Below are positions 29,968 through 40,483 of a stretch of 63,941 bases of DNA, piece by piece. The DNA is from DASVRA01 sp036388855 (GTDB lineage Bacteria > Pseudomonadota > Alphaproteobacteria > Caulobacterales > Caulobacteraceae). The position numbers and the translations under genes were made by a program. Position 1 is the first letter of the stretch. Each line of letters opens with the position of its first letter. The notes below the pieces were generated by a model. It was not told the origin of the DNA. It saw nothing but the letters and a program-made list of their open reading frames with translations, and did not search any database. The stretch covers positions 1 through 63,941 of the forward strand of contig DASVRA010000003.1 of the NCBI GenBank assembly GCA_036388855.1, in the 5' to 3' direction.

Positions 29968-30971
29968 ACCGCCGGCTCCTGCTGGGTGATGCAGTGGAAG
30001 GAGCCGCCGCCGGTGAGGATGGCGCGGGCGGGGAGGCCGATCACCGCCCGCTCGGGGAACAGGCTCTTGAAGGCGTCGAGCGCGAAGGCGCCAGGACCTT
30101 CGGTGTAGATAGGAACGATCACCGCGCCGTTGGCGATGACGAAGTTCATATGCGAGGCGGGGATAGCCTGGCCATCGGCGTCCTCCAGCAGGCCGACCGA
30201 GGCGATGCGCACCACCTGGAGCGGCGCGCCGCGGATGTCGGTCATGGCTGAGAGGGCCTCGGCGGCGGCGGCGTAGACCTGCTCGTTGGGGTCGTCGCGG
30301 CCCCAGGCCACCGGACAGGCGACCACGCCGGGGGCGACGAAGCGGGCGAGGTTGTCGATATGGCCGTCGGTGTGGTCGTTGAGCAGGCCCTCGTCCAGCC
30401 ACAGGAGCTTGCGGGCGCCCAGCGAAACGGCCAGCGCGGTCCCGGCGTCCGCTTCGGTCCAGCCAGGGTTGCGGTTGGGGTTGAGCAGGCACTGGCGCGT
30501 GGTCAGCGCCAGGCCGAAGCCGTCGTGGTCTATAGCGCCGCCTTCAAGGATGAAGTCGTGCCGGTTCAGCGGCGCGCCCGAGGCGGCGGCGATCTGTTCG
30601 GCCACCTGCTCGTCGCCATCGAGGATGTACTTCCCGCCCCAGCCGTTGAAGCCGAACCCCTGGGGCAGCGCCTCGCCGCCGTCTTCGATGAAGATCGGGC
30701 CGGAGTCGCGCAGCCAGATGTCGCCAAACTGGCCGCGCACGATCTCGACGCCCGCGATGCCGGTGAGCAGGCGCCGCGCCATCGCTTCCGCTTCATCCCC
30801 CTCGATCAGCAGGCGCACGCGCTCCAGGCCGGGGCCGGCGAGCGCGCGGGCCAGGCCAGCCACCTCGCGCTGGGCGGGCTCCAGGTTATCCTCCCACAGC
30901 TCCGCATGGCTGGGGAAGCCTAGCCACATGGCGCTGTGCGGCGCCCATTCGGCGGGAACGGCGCGGGTCAT
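29964..30971 (-). CDS. aguA: Agmatine deiminase
   Basis: This 335-residue member of the peptidylarginine deiminase-like family converts agmatine to N-carbamoylputrescine and ammonia. It begins VPAEWAPHSAMWLGFPSHAE. The guanidine-binding acidic residues lie in IWLRDSGPIF near residue 84, the catalytic His in HTDGHIDNLARF near residue 200, and the nucleophilic Cys in GGGSFHCITQQEPA at the C terminus. It works with AguB to make putrescine. It is the first gene of the pair and is divergent from the glycosyltransferase at 31067. Confidence 0.95.
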   Translation of the reverse strand: MTRAVPAEWAPHSAMWLGFPSHAELWEDNLEPAQREVAGLARALAGPGLERVRLLIEGDEAEAMARRLLTGIAGVEIVRGQFGDIWLRDSGPIFIEDGGEALPQGFGFNGWGGKYILDGDEQVAEQIAAASGAPLNRHDFILEGGAIDHDGFGLALTTRQCLLNPNRNPGWTEADAGTALAVSLGARKLLWLDEGLLNDHTDGHIDNLARFVAPGVVACPVAWGRDDPNEQVYAAAAEALSAMTDIRGAPLQVVRIASVGLLEDADGQAIPASHMNFVIANGAVIVPIYTEGPGAFALDAFKSLFPERAVIGLPARAILTGGGSFHCITQQEPAV

Positions 30972-31066
30972 GACTGCGGCTTTGGCATGGGGGCGCGGCA
31001 GATGGGAAGCGCCGGGCGGGGGGTCAACGCTTTACTTGAAACGGGGTGCAGGCGAGGGAGCGGTGC

Positions 31067-32575
31067 ATGACGGATGGACGTGGCGCGGAGCAGCTCGGCG
31101 GTGGCGCGTGGCGCTGGGCGCTCCTGCTGGCCGGGGCGATCACGGCCGTACGGGTGGCGGCGGTGTTCCTGACGCCGCTGGAGCTCTATCCGGACGAGGC
31201 GCAGTACTGGCTCTGGTCGACGCAGCCCGCCTGGGGCTACGCCTCTAAGCCGCCGATGATCGCTTGGCTGATCGCGGCCAGCACCGCGATTGGCGGCGAC
31301 GGCGAGGCCTGGGTGCGCTTGCCCGCGCCGCTGGTGCACGGCGCGGCGGCGATGGTGCTGTTCGAGACTGGGCGGCGGCTCTACGGCGGCAAGGCGGGGC
31401 TGCTCGCCTGCGCCCTGTGGCTTTTGATGCCGGCAGTGGCGCTGTCGTCGCTGGTGATCGCCACCGACGCGCCCCTGCTGCTGTTCTGGAGCCTAGCGCT
31501 GGTGGCCTATGTGCGGTTGTGGCGGGCGCCGGGCCGGGGGGCGGCGGCGCTTTTGGGCGCGGCCTTGGGACTGGCTTTCCTGTCCAAGCAGGCTGCGCTC
31601 TATTTCCCGCTCGGCCTGCTGCTGCACGCGGCCATCGATGCACAGGCGCGGCGGGCGTGGCGCGGCTGGCGCTGGGCAGCGGGGCTGACGGCCTTCCTGC
31701 TGGTGATCTCTCCCAATCTCGTCTGGCAGGCGGGGCACGGCTTCGCCACCGTGGCTCACACGGCGGAGGTGAACGCCGGCGCGGGCGAGGCCCTGTCGCT
31801 GCGCCCGCTGGGGCCGCCGGAGTTCCTCCTGAGCCAGATCGGCGTGTTCGGACCGTTCCCGTTCTTCGTGTTGATCACGGGCGCCTTCTTGCTTTGGCGC
31901 AGCCGCAAGATGGGCGAGGAAGGGCGGTTGCTGCTTTGCCTCGCCGCTCCACCGCTGGCGATGATCACGGCCTTCTCGCTGTTTCGGGAGGTGGAGGCCA
32001 ATTGGGCCTCCGCCGCCTTCCCCTCGGCGGTCGTAGCGGTGGGGGCGTGGCTGACGCCACGCAGCGCGCGGCGCTGGCGCCTCGGCGCGGTGATCATGCA
32101 AGGGCTGGCGAGCGCCGCGCTGGTGGCGGTCGCCATCGCTCCGCAGCTCGCGGATGCCGCGGGCGGAGGCAACGCGCTCAAGCGGCTCCGCGGCTGGGGG
32201 GCGACGGCCCAGACGGTTGCCCAGGTCGCGCGGGCGAACGCGCCCGTGACCGCGGTGGTGGTGGAGGACCGCTCCCTGTTCAACGAACTCGCCTACTACG
32301 GGCGCGGCCTGTTCACCGCCCCGGGAGCGCCGCCGCTCAGGATCAGAGGATCGAAGGGTCGGGCGCTGAACCAGGCCCAGCTGGCTGCGCCGCTGCAAGC
32401 CATGGAAGCGGGCCGTGTGCTGGCGGTGGTCATCCCTTCGCCCAAGGAGCCGTCCGTGTTGCCGAGCCGGTTCCGGCGCGTTCAGCGGCTGGGGGAGACG
32501 CGCGTGCGCCTGGACCCGAAACGCGAGCGGCCGCTGGCCTTCTACCTGGGAGATGGTCTGGTCAGCTCCAGATAG
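31067..32575 (+). CDS. GT39/ArnT-like membrane glycosyltransferase
   Basis: This 502-residue multi-span protein belongs to the GT-C fold glycosyltransferases. After the first membrane helix it carries the periplasmic ELYPDEAQYWLWS motif near residue 45, whose Asp-Glu pair is the catalytic acidic motif of PMT/ArnT-type enzymes. About nine to ten further hydrophobic segments follow to residue 360, then a soluble periplasmic domain of about 140 residues. Such enzymes transfer a sugar from a lipid-linked donor to lipid A, protein or polysaccharide; the acceptor cannot be told. The start at 31067 follows a purine-rich ribosome-binding stretch. Its end overlaps the end of msrA by 14 bases. Confidence 0.82.
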   Translation: MTDGRGAEQLGGGAWRWALLLAGAITAVRVAAVFLTPLELYPDEAQYWLWSTQPAWGYASKPPMIAWLIAASTAIGGDGEAWVRLPAPLVHGAAAMVLFETGRRLYGGKAGLLACALWLLMPAVALSSLVIATDAPLLLFWSLALVAYVRLWRAPGRGAAALLGAALGLAFLSKQAALYFPLGLLLHAAIDAQARRAWRGWRWAAGLTAFLLVISPNLVWQAGHGFATVAHTAEVNAGAGEALSLRPLGPPEFLLSQIGVFGPFPFFVLITGAFLLWRSRKMGEEGRLLLCLAAPPLAMITAFSLFREVEANWASAAFPSAVVAVGAWLTPRSARRWRLGAVIMQGLASAALVAVAIAPQLADAAGGGNALKRLRGWGATAQTVAQVARANAPVTAVVVEDRSLFNELAYYGRGLFTAPGAPPLRIRGSKGRALNQAQLAAPLQAMEAGRVLAVVIPSPKEPSVLPSRFRRVQRLGETRVRLDPKRERPLAFYLGDGLVSSR

Positions 32576-33128
32576 CCTTGAGCCGACGGTCCTTGCCGCA
32601 GCCGACGCGGTACATCTTGTAGGCCACTGGGTTCTTCCTGGCGTAGTCCTGGTGATAGCCCTCGGCCACGGTGAAGGCGGAGGCCGGCAGAATGCGGGTG
32701 ACGATCTTGCCCTTCACCCGCGGTTGGGCGGCGCTGATCGCCGCCGCCGCCGCTTGGCGCTCGGCTTCGTTGGCGACGAAGATGGCGGGGCTGTAGGAAT
32801 GGCCCCGGTCGCAGAACGCGCCGTCGGCGTCGGTGGGGTCGGTGGCGCGCAGGTAGCGGGCGGCCAGCTGCGGGTAGCTGATCTTGGCCGGGTCATAGGT
32901 CACCCGCACCGCCTCCAGCGCGCCGGCGTGGTTCTGGTAGGTGGGTCGGGCGACCTTGCCTCCAGCGTAGCCGGAGACGACGTCGGTCACCCCCGCGACC
33001 GGCTCCAAGTCGTGCTCCATCGACCAGAAGCAGCCGCCGGCGAAGACGGCCGTCTTCAGCGGCGCGGCGGCGGCGGGGCCGGCGATGGCGGCGATGGCGA
33101 GCGTGGCGGCGAGGGGGCGGAGGGTCAT
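32562..33128 (-). CDS. msrA: Exported peptide methionine-S-sulfoxide reductase
   Basis: This 188-residue MsrA reduces the S-epimer of methionine sulfoxide in damaged proteins. The catalytic motif GGCFWSMEHDLEPVAGV lies near residue 31 and the VSGYAGG and YHQDYARKNP signatures are intact. A hydrophobic N-terminal segment (residues 1-22, ending GPAAAAPLK) looks like a Sec signal peptide, so the enzyme probably acts in the periplasm. A distal cysteine near residue 178 (YRVGCGKDRRLK) may serve as resolving residue. It is convergent with the glycosyltransferase gene. Confidence 0.93.
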   Translation of the reverse strand: MTLRPLAATLAIAAIAGPAAAAPLKTAVFAGGCFWSMEHDLEPVAGVTDVVSGYAGGKVARPTYQNHAGALEAVRVTYDPAKISYPQLAARYLRATDPTDADGAFCDRGHSYSPAIFVANEAERQAAAAAISAAQPRVKGKIVTRILPASAFTVAEGYHQDYARKNPVAYKMYRVGCGKDRRLKAIWS

Positions 33129-33273
33129 GGGGATTGGCCTTTTGAGCAGTCGCTTGCTTCTACGGATCTGGGGACAGGACGGATGCGGCGCCAGCTTTCA
33201 TCTCGTGGCGACAGGGGTGCCATATTGCCGTTCTTCAACTTCGTTGACAAAGGCCCCTGACAGCAACTCCTGC

Positions 33274-33525
33274 ATGGTGCGTATCCGCGCAAACCAGAAG
33301 GTGATGCAGCCCTCAGGTGAGATTGGCGACGTGTTCCATTCCTCGGACAGGAACCGCCTCAACCGCGTAGCCTACGCGGCGCACCAGATTACCCGCGGGC
33401 TGGTGCTCGGATCGGGAACCTACAACATCCGCGTTGAGGAGCATGTCCACACCGAGGCCGGGACCGCAGGCGGGCGGTTCTGGACCACGGGCCGCTCGCT
33501 GACGGTGCAGGTGATCGAGCAGTAG
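33274..33525 (+). CDS. Small conserved-looking protein of unknown function
   Basis: This 83-residue frame begins MVRIRANQKVMQPS and continues with protein-like sequence (RNRLNRVAYAAHQITRGLVL, VEEHVHTEAGTAGGRFWTTG) ending QVIEQ. The composition is balanced and differs from chance GC-rich frames, which supports coding. There is no signal peptide, membrane helix or known motif, and no clear ribosome-binding site before the ATG at 33274. A longer frame from 33085 would overlap the start of msrA on the other strand and has no sensible N terminus. No function is proposed. Confidence 0.5.
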   Translation: MVRIRANQKVMQPSGEIGDVFHSSDRNRLNRVAYAAHQITRGLVLGSGTYNIRVEEHVHTEAGTAGGRFWTTGRSLTVQVIEQ

Positions 33526-33651
33526 CCGAGGCGGGATCGCCGGCAGGTAGAGGAACCAAGGCGCGGGATCCGGAGGCGTTTGCCCGGCCCTTGGTCCTTG
33601 CGGCCGCCTCCCCGCTTGGCCCCGCCGCCCCGCGGCCTCTATATCCCGGCC

Positions 33652-36297
<2,646 letters not shown>

Positions 36298-36298
36298 C

Positions 36299-36832
36299 CT
36301 ACTGCAGCACCAGCTGCAGCTGCTGTCCAGGCCGGGTGCGGACGCGGCGCAGCAGCACCATGGTGTCGCCCTTGCCCGCCAACGGCTTGGCGCTAGCAAC
36401 CAGGAACCAGGAGCCGGGCGGCAGGCGCTCGAAACTGAAACTTCCCTCCGCCCCGCAACGGGCGGTGCGTACGAAGGCGGCGTAGGCTTCGCCCGCACGC
36501 CCCTCCTGGCGCGCCCGCACCACGCTTACCGGCACCGCAGCGCGGTCGGCCACGCCGTACAGGCGGATGATGCGGCCGCGGCTGTAGGCGGTGTCGGGGA
36601 TCAGGGCTACGGAGGCGCCCGCGCAGGTGTAGGGGCCCGCCGCCGCCTGGAACGCCACCGCGCCCCGAACCCCGGCGGCGCCTGGCGCCTGCGACCAGGT
36701 GAAGTCTTCCGCGCGGAACGGCGTCTCGGGCGGCGGCACGACCTGCGGCGGAGGGCCATAGGGCGGTCCATAGGTGGAGCAGGCGCTCAAGGTGGCGGCC
36801 GCGAGGAGGGAGAAGAGGAGCAGGCGTTTCAT
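36299..36832 (-). CDS. Lipoprotein with a carboxypeptidase-regulatory-like domain
   Basis: This 177-residue predicted lipoprotein has lipobox LSAC with Cys near residue 18, followed by a Pro/Tyr-rich linker (STYGPPYGPPPQVVPPPETP). The mature domain (about residues 50-177) contains two cysteines and a pattern of short beta strands ending SFSFERLPPGSWFLVASAKP, resembling transthyretin-like or carboxypeptidase-regulatory-like domains in which a strand ends at a PPG turn. No enzyme motif is seen. Function is unknown. It lies alone, convergent with alaS and divergent from the small lipoprotein at 36942. Confidence 0.65.
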   Translation of the reverse strand: MKRLLLFSLLAAATLSACSTYGPPYGPPPQVVPPPETPFRAEDFTWSQAPGAAGVRGAVAFQAAAGPYTCAGASVALIPDTAYSRGRIIRLYGVADRAAVPVSVVRARQEGRAGEAYAAFVRTARCGAEGSFSFERLPPGSWFLVASAKPLAGKGDTMVLLRRVRTRPGQQLQLVLQ

Positions 36833-36941
36833 GGCCGGTCATTTTCACCCAGAGCGAGGCTTCGCGCAAATCGGACGGACTTGGCGCTTGAAACCTCGGC
36901 TGAGCCGTGGCGTTCTGCACCGCGATAACCGGAGTTCACAA

Positions 36942-37280
36942 ATGATCTTCAGAACCGCGCTCGCCGCCGCCGCGCTCCTTGCCGCCGCCAGCCTGGGCGC
37001 CTGCAACAACCCCAACGCCAAGAAAGCCGGCGACGACCTCCAGTCCGCCGCCGCCAACGCCGGCGACGCGATCCAGGAGGAAACCTCGGACGCCATGGCC
37101 GCCGCCGCCGACGCGGCCGACAAGGCCGGCGATGCGGTCGCCAACACGACCGACAATACTCAGCAGGCCGCCACGAACGCCGCGGAGAACACCGACCAGG
37201 CGATGAACGCCGACGACCTCGCCGCCGCCGGCGACACCAGCCGCAAGCAGGCCGAGGACGCACCGGCGCAGCAGCAGTAG
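36942..37280 (+). CDS. Small Ala-rich lipoprotein, entericidin-like
   Basis: This 112-residue predicted lipoprotein has signal peptide MIFRTALAAAALLAAASLGAC with Cys near residue 21, given here as the lipobox LGAC. The mature part is Ala/Asp/Asn-rich and amphipathic, with repeats such as AADAADKAGDAVANTTDNTQ, and ends in a Gln-rich tail. The start resembles entericidin-type proteins (CNNPNAKKAGDDLQSAA), but it is longer than these 40-50 residue peptides. A late embryogenesis-like or surfactant-like behaviour is possible; no function is proposed. It is followed by a bidirectional hairpin terminator. Confidence 0.65.
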   Translation: MIFRTALAAAALLAAASLGACNNPNAKKAGDDLQSAAANAGDAIQEETSDAMAAAADAADKAGDAVANTTDNTQQAATNAAENTDQAMNADDLAAAGDTSRKQAEDAPAQQQ

Positions 37281-37292
37281 CGCGGAAACTCG

Positions 37293-37306
37293 CCCCGCTT
37301 GCGGGG
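37293..37306. terminator. Bidirectional hairpin between convergent genes
   Basis: The inverted repeat CCCCGC / GCGGGG (37293-37298 and 37301-37306) lies in the 40-base gap between the lipoprotein gene ending at 37280 and the convergent M23 peptidase gene ending at 37321. It could stop transcription from both sides. There is no T-run, as is common in very GC-rich genomes. Confidence 0.4.
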
Positions 37307-37320
37307 AAGCCTGCGAGGCG

Positions 37321-38424
37321 TCAGCCGGCGCTTTGGACCCGCAAGCCCCCGCCGGCGCCCTCGGAGCGCCGCAGGTCCGCCAAGGCCAGCCGCGGCGTCT
37401 CCGCGGCTCCGGGCGCGTTGGCCACCAAGCGGCCGATCGCCGCCCTCTGCCTCTCGAATAGCGCCAGGTCTTTTCCGGCGAGCGTCACGCCTTGCGGCGC
37501 GCGCGAGGCCTTGGGGTTCAGCCGCAGGCCGTTCCTCCAGATCTCGTAATGCAGGTGCGGACCCGTGGAACTGCCGGTCGAGCCGACAAAGCCGATCACC
37601 TCGCCCTGGGCCACCCGCCGACCGGGCCGCATGCCCGCGCCATAGCCCGACAGGTGAGCATAGCCGGTCTCCCAACCCTCGGCGTGGCGCACCTTCACCC
37701 AATTGCCGTAGCCGCCGTTGCGCCCCGCCTCGACTACCACCCCTTCGCCGGCCGCCAGCACCGGCGTCCCCGGACCTGCGGCGAAATCAATCCCCTGGTG
37801 CATCCGGTTGAACCCCAGGATCGGGTGGCGCCGCATGCCGAAGCTGGAGGTCACCCGCGCCCCGTCCACTGGCGTGGACAGCAGAAAGCCGCGCGCGCCC
37901 TTGCCCGCCTCGTCGAAATAGTCCGGCCTCGCCACACCCGGCCCCTCGTAGCGGTAAAAGCGGTGCACCCCGCCGTCCGCGGCGATCTCGGCGAACAGCA
38001 GCTTGCTGGTGTCCAACGTCCTCCCCTCCGCCGCCTTGCGTTCGTACACCAGCCGGAACTCGTCGCCGCGGCGGATGTCGCGGCTGAAGTCGAGCTTGTG
38101 CGAGAACAGCCTGGCCGCCTCGGCGGTGATCTCCGGCGACGCGCCCGCTGCGAGGACTGAGGCGTAGAGCGAGCCGGTCATCCGCCCTTGCGCCACCACG
38201 AGCTCTTCGCGCACTGGCCCTGGGGCGGCCTCGGCCTGGGCCCGCGGGCGCAGCCCAGCCGCCGCGAACGGTGCGAGTCGGGAGGACTGGGCCGCGGCTG
38301 GCGGCGCGGCGACGGTCGCAACCACTCCCCAGCCGCCGGTCAAAAGGGCGAGACCCGCGACCAAGCCCAGCGCGCCGCGGGGATGGCGGCCAGCGTGGTC
38401 AAGATGTCTGCGGACCATCGGCAT
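37321..38424 (-). CDS. M23-family peptidoglycan endopeptidase
   Basis: This 367-residue exported protein has an N-terminal hydrophobic segment (about residues 18-45) ending PPAAAQSS, a central domain of about residues 70-180 with the segment SHKLDFSRDIRRGDEFRLVY typical of OapA/LytM-associated regions, and a C-terminal LytM domain at about 195-305. Zinc ligands are present: HQGIDFA near residue 207 and the HLHYEIWRNG motif near residue 288. It should cut peptide cross-links in peptidoglycan in the periplasm, so it is a candidate for cell division or growth remodelling. The C-terminal 60 residues are unconserved. Confidence 0.88.
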   Translation of the reverse strand: MPMVRRHLDHAGRHPRGALGLVAGLALLTGGWGVVATVAAPPAAAQSSRLAPFAAAGLRPRAQAEAAPGPVREELVVAQGRMTGSLYASVLAAGASPEITAEAARLFSHKLDFSRDIRRGDEFRLVYERKAAEGRTLDTSKLLFAEIAADGGVHRFYRYEGPGVARPDYFDEAGKGARGFLLSTPVDGARVTSSFGMRRHPILGFNRMHQGIDFAAGPGTPVLAAGEGVVVEAGRNGGYGNWVKVRHAEGWETGYAHLSGYGAGMRPGRRVAQGEVIGFVGSTGSSTGPHLHYEIWRNGLRLNPKASRAPQGVTLAGKDLALFERQRAAIGRLVANAPGAAETPRLALADLRRSEGAGGGLRVQSAG

Positions 38425-38508
38425 CGCGCCCCCGGGGCTCCACGACGCGCGCCTCTGCGCCGCCGCCAGGCCAGAGAGCCGGGAGTCCCCTAAGAAATGG
38501 GTTAACGC

Positions 38509-38868
38509 CTAGAGCAGTTCGTCCACGCGTTCGGCCGGCCGGCAGAGGCGCGCGCCCTTTGGCGTAACCACGATCGGCCGTTCAACCAGGATCGGGTGCT
38601 CAGCCATGGCCAGAAGGATTCCGTCGTCCGTCGCCGCTCGACTGGTGAGGCCTAGTTCCTCCGCCGGCGCGCCGCGCACCCGCAGCACCTCGCGCGGCGT
38701 GACGCCCATGCGGGCGAACAACTCGCGCAACTGCTGGGGCGTCCAGCCGGTTTGCAGATACTCCACCACCCGCGGCTCTAGCCCCGCCTCGCGCAGCCGC
38801 GCCAGCACCTTGGTTGAAGTCCCGCAGGCAGGATTGTGGTAGATGGTAACGGCGCCGGTCTTAGACAT
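38509..38868 (-). CDS. arsC: Glutaredoxin-type arsenate reductase (ArsC family)
   Basis: This 119-residue protein of the ArsC/Spx fold has the catalytic cysteine in IYHNPACGTSTKVLARL near residue 15. The oxyanion-binding arginines lie in VRGAPAEELG, ILVERPIVVT and LCRPAERVDEL, matching the family positions. The reaction is glutaredoxin-dependent reduction of arsenate to arsenite. No arsenite efflux or arsR gene lies nearby, so it may serve as an isolated detoxification gene or have another redox role. It is 31 bases downstream of the sulfotransferase gene on the same strand. Confidence 0.87.
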   Translation of the reverse strand: MSKTGAVTIYHNPACGTSTKVLARLREAGLEPRVVEYLQTGWTPQQLRELFARMGVTPREVLRVRGAPAEELGLTSRAATDDGILLAMAEHPILVERPIVVTPKGARLCRPAERVDELL

Positions 38869-38898
38869 GGGCCCTTCTTCCGCCGCTTCGCCGGAGGG

Positions 38899-39564
38899 TC
38901 AAGACGCCTCCTGCAGCCGCAGAGCCCGCTCGTAGAGCGCCATGTCCTCCGCGTTCAGTTCGGCGATCAGCCGCCGCTCCTCGGGGGTGGCCTCCGGGCG
39001 CTTGCGGTTGACGTTCTTGGCTTTGGGCAGGGCGGCCGAGGGCAAGCCGAGTCGCGCCAGGGATTCGTCGAAGCGCTCGGTGACGCCGACAAAGCCCAAC
39101 GACTCAAGCGCGGCGCCGGCCAGGATGCGGCTCTGCTGATTGCGGTTGGCGCGCTCGCGGGCGAACTCTGACAAGGTGACGCCCTCGGCCTTGGCTGGAC
39201 CGCGGCCGGCGGTTTCCGGCTGCTCCTGGCGCCGCCGGTGGTAATGGTAGCTGGACACAACCCGGTCGATCGGCTCGCGCAGCCAGGTCCAGTAACGGCC
39301 CGGCTCAGGCACTGCCGGGGCGTAGGTGGAGAAGGCGCCGTGGCCATGCAGGACGCACACCCCCGCGGCCTCGAGCTCATCTATGACTTGCGGGTCGAGA
39401 GCGCGTCCGCGCTCGCGCAACAGGGAGTGGGTGCGGCGGTTGTGGGCCTTGTAGAAGTAGGCGACCTGACCGGGGAAGGCGCGCTCCAGCACCGCGGCGA
39501 ACGAGGTGCCGCCGGTCTTGGGGATGTGCAGGGAGACGACGAGTCGCCCGAGCCGGTCGGTCAT
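38899..39564 (-). CDS. Sulfotransferase family 2-like protein
   Basis: This 221-residue protein has the PAPS-binding P-loop HIPKTGGTSFAAVL near residue 14 and the 3-prime phosphate-binding motif LREPIDRVVSSYHYHRR near residue 104, both typical of sulfotransferases related to heparan sulfate 2-O-sulfotransferases. It should move a sulfuryl group from PAPS to a carbohydrate or similar acceptor. There is no signal peptide, so it acts in the cytoplasm. The ATG at 39564 was preferred to a TTG 12 bases upstream. It is divergent from the coiled-coil hydrolase at 39630, which may share its pathway. Confidence 0.8.
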   Translation of the reverse strand: MTDRLGRLVVSLHIPKTGGTSFAAVLERAFPGQVAYFYKAHNRRTHSLLRERGRALDPQVIDELEAAGVCVLHGHGAFSTYAPAVPEPGRYWTWLREPIDRVVSSYHYHRRRQEQPETAGRGPAKAEGVTLSEFARERANRNQQSRILAGAALESLGFVGVTERFDESLARLGLPSAALPKAKNVNRKRPEATPEERRLIAELNAEDMALYERALRLQEAS

Positions 39565-39629
39565 GGCCGGGTTCAAGACGAAGGCCGCTCGATTGACAAG
39601 GCGCGGCCGCGCGTGGAGTCCGGCTGGTC

Positions 39630-40472
39630 ATGAAGGGCGAGGTCGGACGCGGGCGTGAGGCCGAGGAGGAGGACCGGGTCCGCTTCCTCGAGCGCGAGCT
39701 GAAGAAGACCGCGCGGATGCAGCAGCACCTGCGCGAGAAGTTCGCCGTCCTGCACGAGGCGCTGAACCGCATGAACGAGGCGGTGCAGACGGCGGCGCCG
39801 TTCCCCTATCCAGACGAGCTGAAACCGGTGGTGAAGCTGGAGGGCCGTCGGTCCGACCTGGTGTTCCTTTCCTTCGCCGGCCTTAATCTCGGCATGGGGA
39901 TGCCGCCGTTCGAATTCCTCCGCTCCTTCCGCGAGCGCGACGTGCCAGGCTACTTCATCAAGGACTTCCATCAGTCCTGGTACCAGCAGGGCCTGCTGGG
40001 GATCAGCCGCGACATGGAGGGCACGCGCGAGTACCTGGCCGGATTGTTGGCGCCGCACGAGGGGGCGCGGCTGGCGACGCTGGGCGCCAGCTCCGGCGGT
40101 TACGCGGCCATAGTGTTCGGCTGCTGGCTGGGCGCGCGCCGCGTGGCGGCCTTCTCGCCGCAGACGGCGATCACCAAACGGATCGTGGCGCAGTATGCAG
40201 CGCTAGACACGCCGGAGGCGACCGAGTTCCTGCACGGGAGCGGAGGAGTGCTCGACCTACGCACGTTCCTGCAGGCGCAGGAGAGCCCGCCGGAGATCAC
40301 CGTCTACTTCGGCGCCGACCATCCCCAGGACACCAAGGAGGCGCGCCGCCTGGAAGGGCTGGCCAACGTCTCCCTCGTTGCGGTGGAAGGGGTGGAGGGG
40401 CATTCCGTCACCGCCGCACTCAAGCGTCAGGGCCGGCTGGACGACATCCTTGAACAGCTGACCGGCGACTGA
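39630..40472 (+). CDS. Coiled-coil alpha/beta-hydrolase-like protein
   Basis: This 280-residue cytoplasmic protein has a charged coiled coil at about residues 5-50 (DRVRFLERELKKTARMQQHL). An alpha/beta hydrolase-like domain follows. The nucleophile elbow is LGASSGGYAAIVFG near residue 154. A later Asp occurs in VYFGADHPQDTKEARR near residue 228 and a His in GVEGHSVTAALKRQG near residue 257, so a Ser-Asp-His triad is possible. The segment LSFAGLNLGMGMPPFEFLR precedes the domain. The domain resembles esterases found with glycosyl- or sulfotransferases in polysaccharide loci. Function is unknown; its divergent neighbour is a sulfotransferase. Confidence 0.65.
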   Translation: MKGEVGRGREAEEEDRVRFLERELKKTARMQQHLREKFAVLHEALNRMNEAVQTAAPFPYPDELKPVVKLEGRRSDLVFLSFAGLNLGMGMPPFEFLRSFRERDVPGYFIKDFHQSWYQQGLLGISRDMEGTREYLAGLLAPHEGARLATLGASSGGYAAIVFGCWLGARRVAAFSPQTAITKRIVAQYAALDTPEATEFLHGSGGVLDLRTFLQAQESPPEITVYFGADHPQDTKEARRLEGLANVSLVAVEGVEGHSVTAALKRQGRLDDILEQLTGD

Positions 40473-40483
40473 TTTCGCCATCG

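Noticed and set aside
29968..30492. Longer N terminus for aguB
   Set aside because: The upstream frame runs inside aguA out of frame and is Arg/Pro-rich. The ATG at 29967 overlapping the aguA stop gives the standard AguB N terminus.
33085..33273. N-terminal extension of the small protein at 33274
   Set aside because: It overlaps the start and upstream region of msrA on the other strand and adds Arg/Ser-rich sequence with no protein-like pattern.
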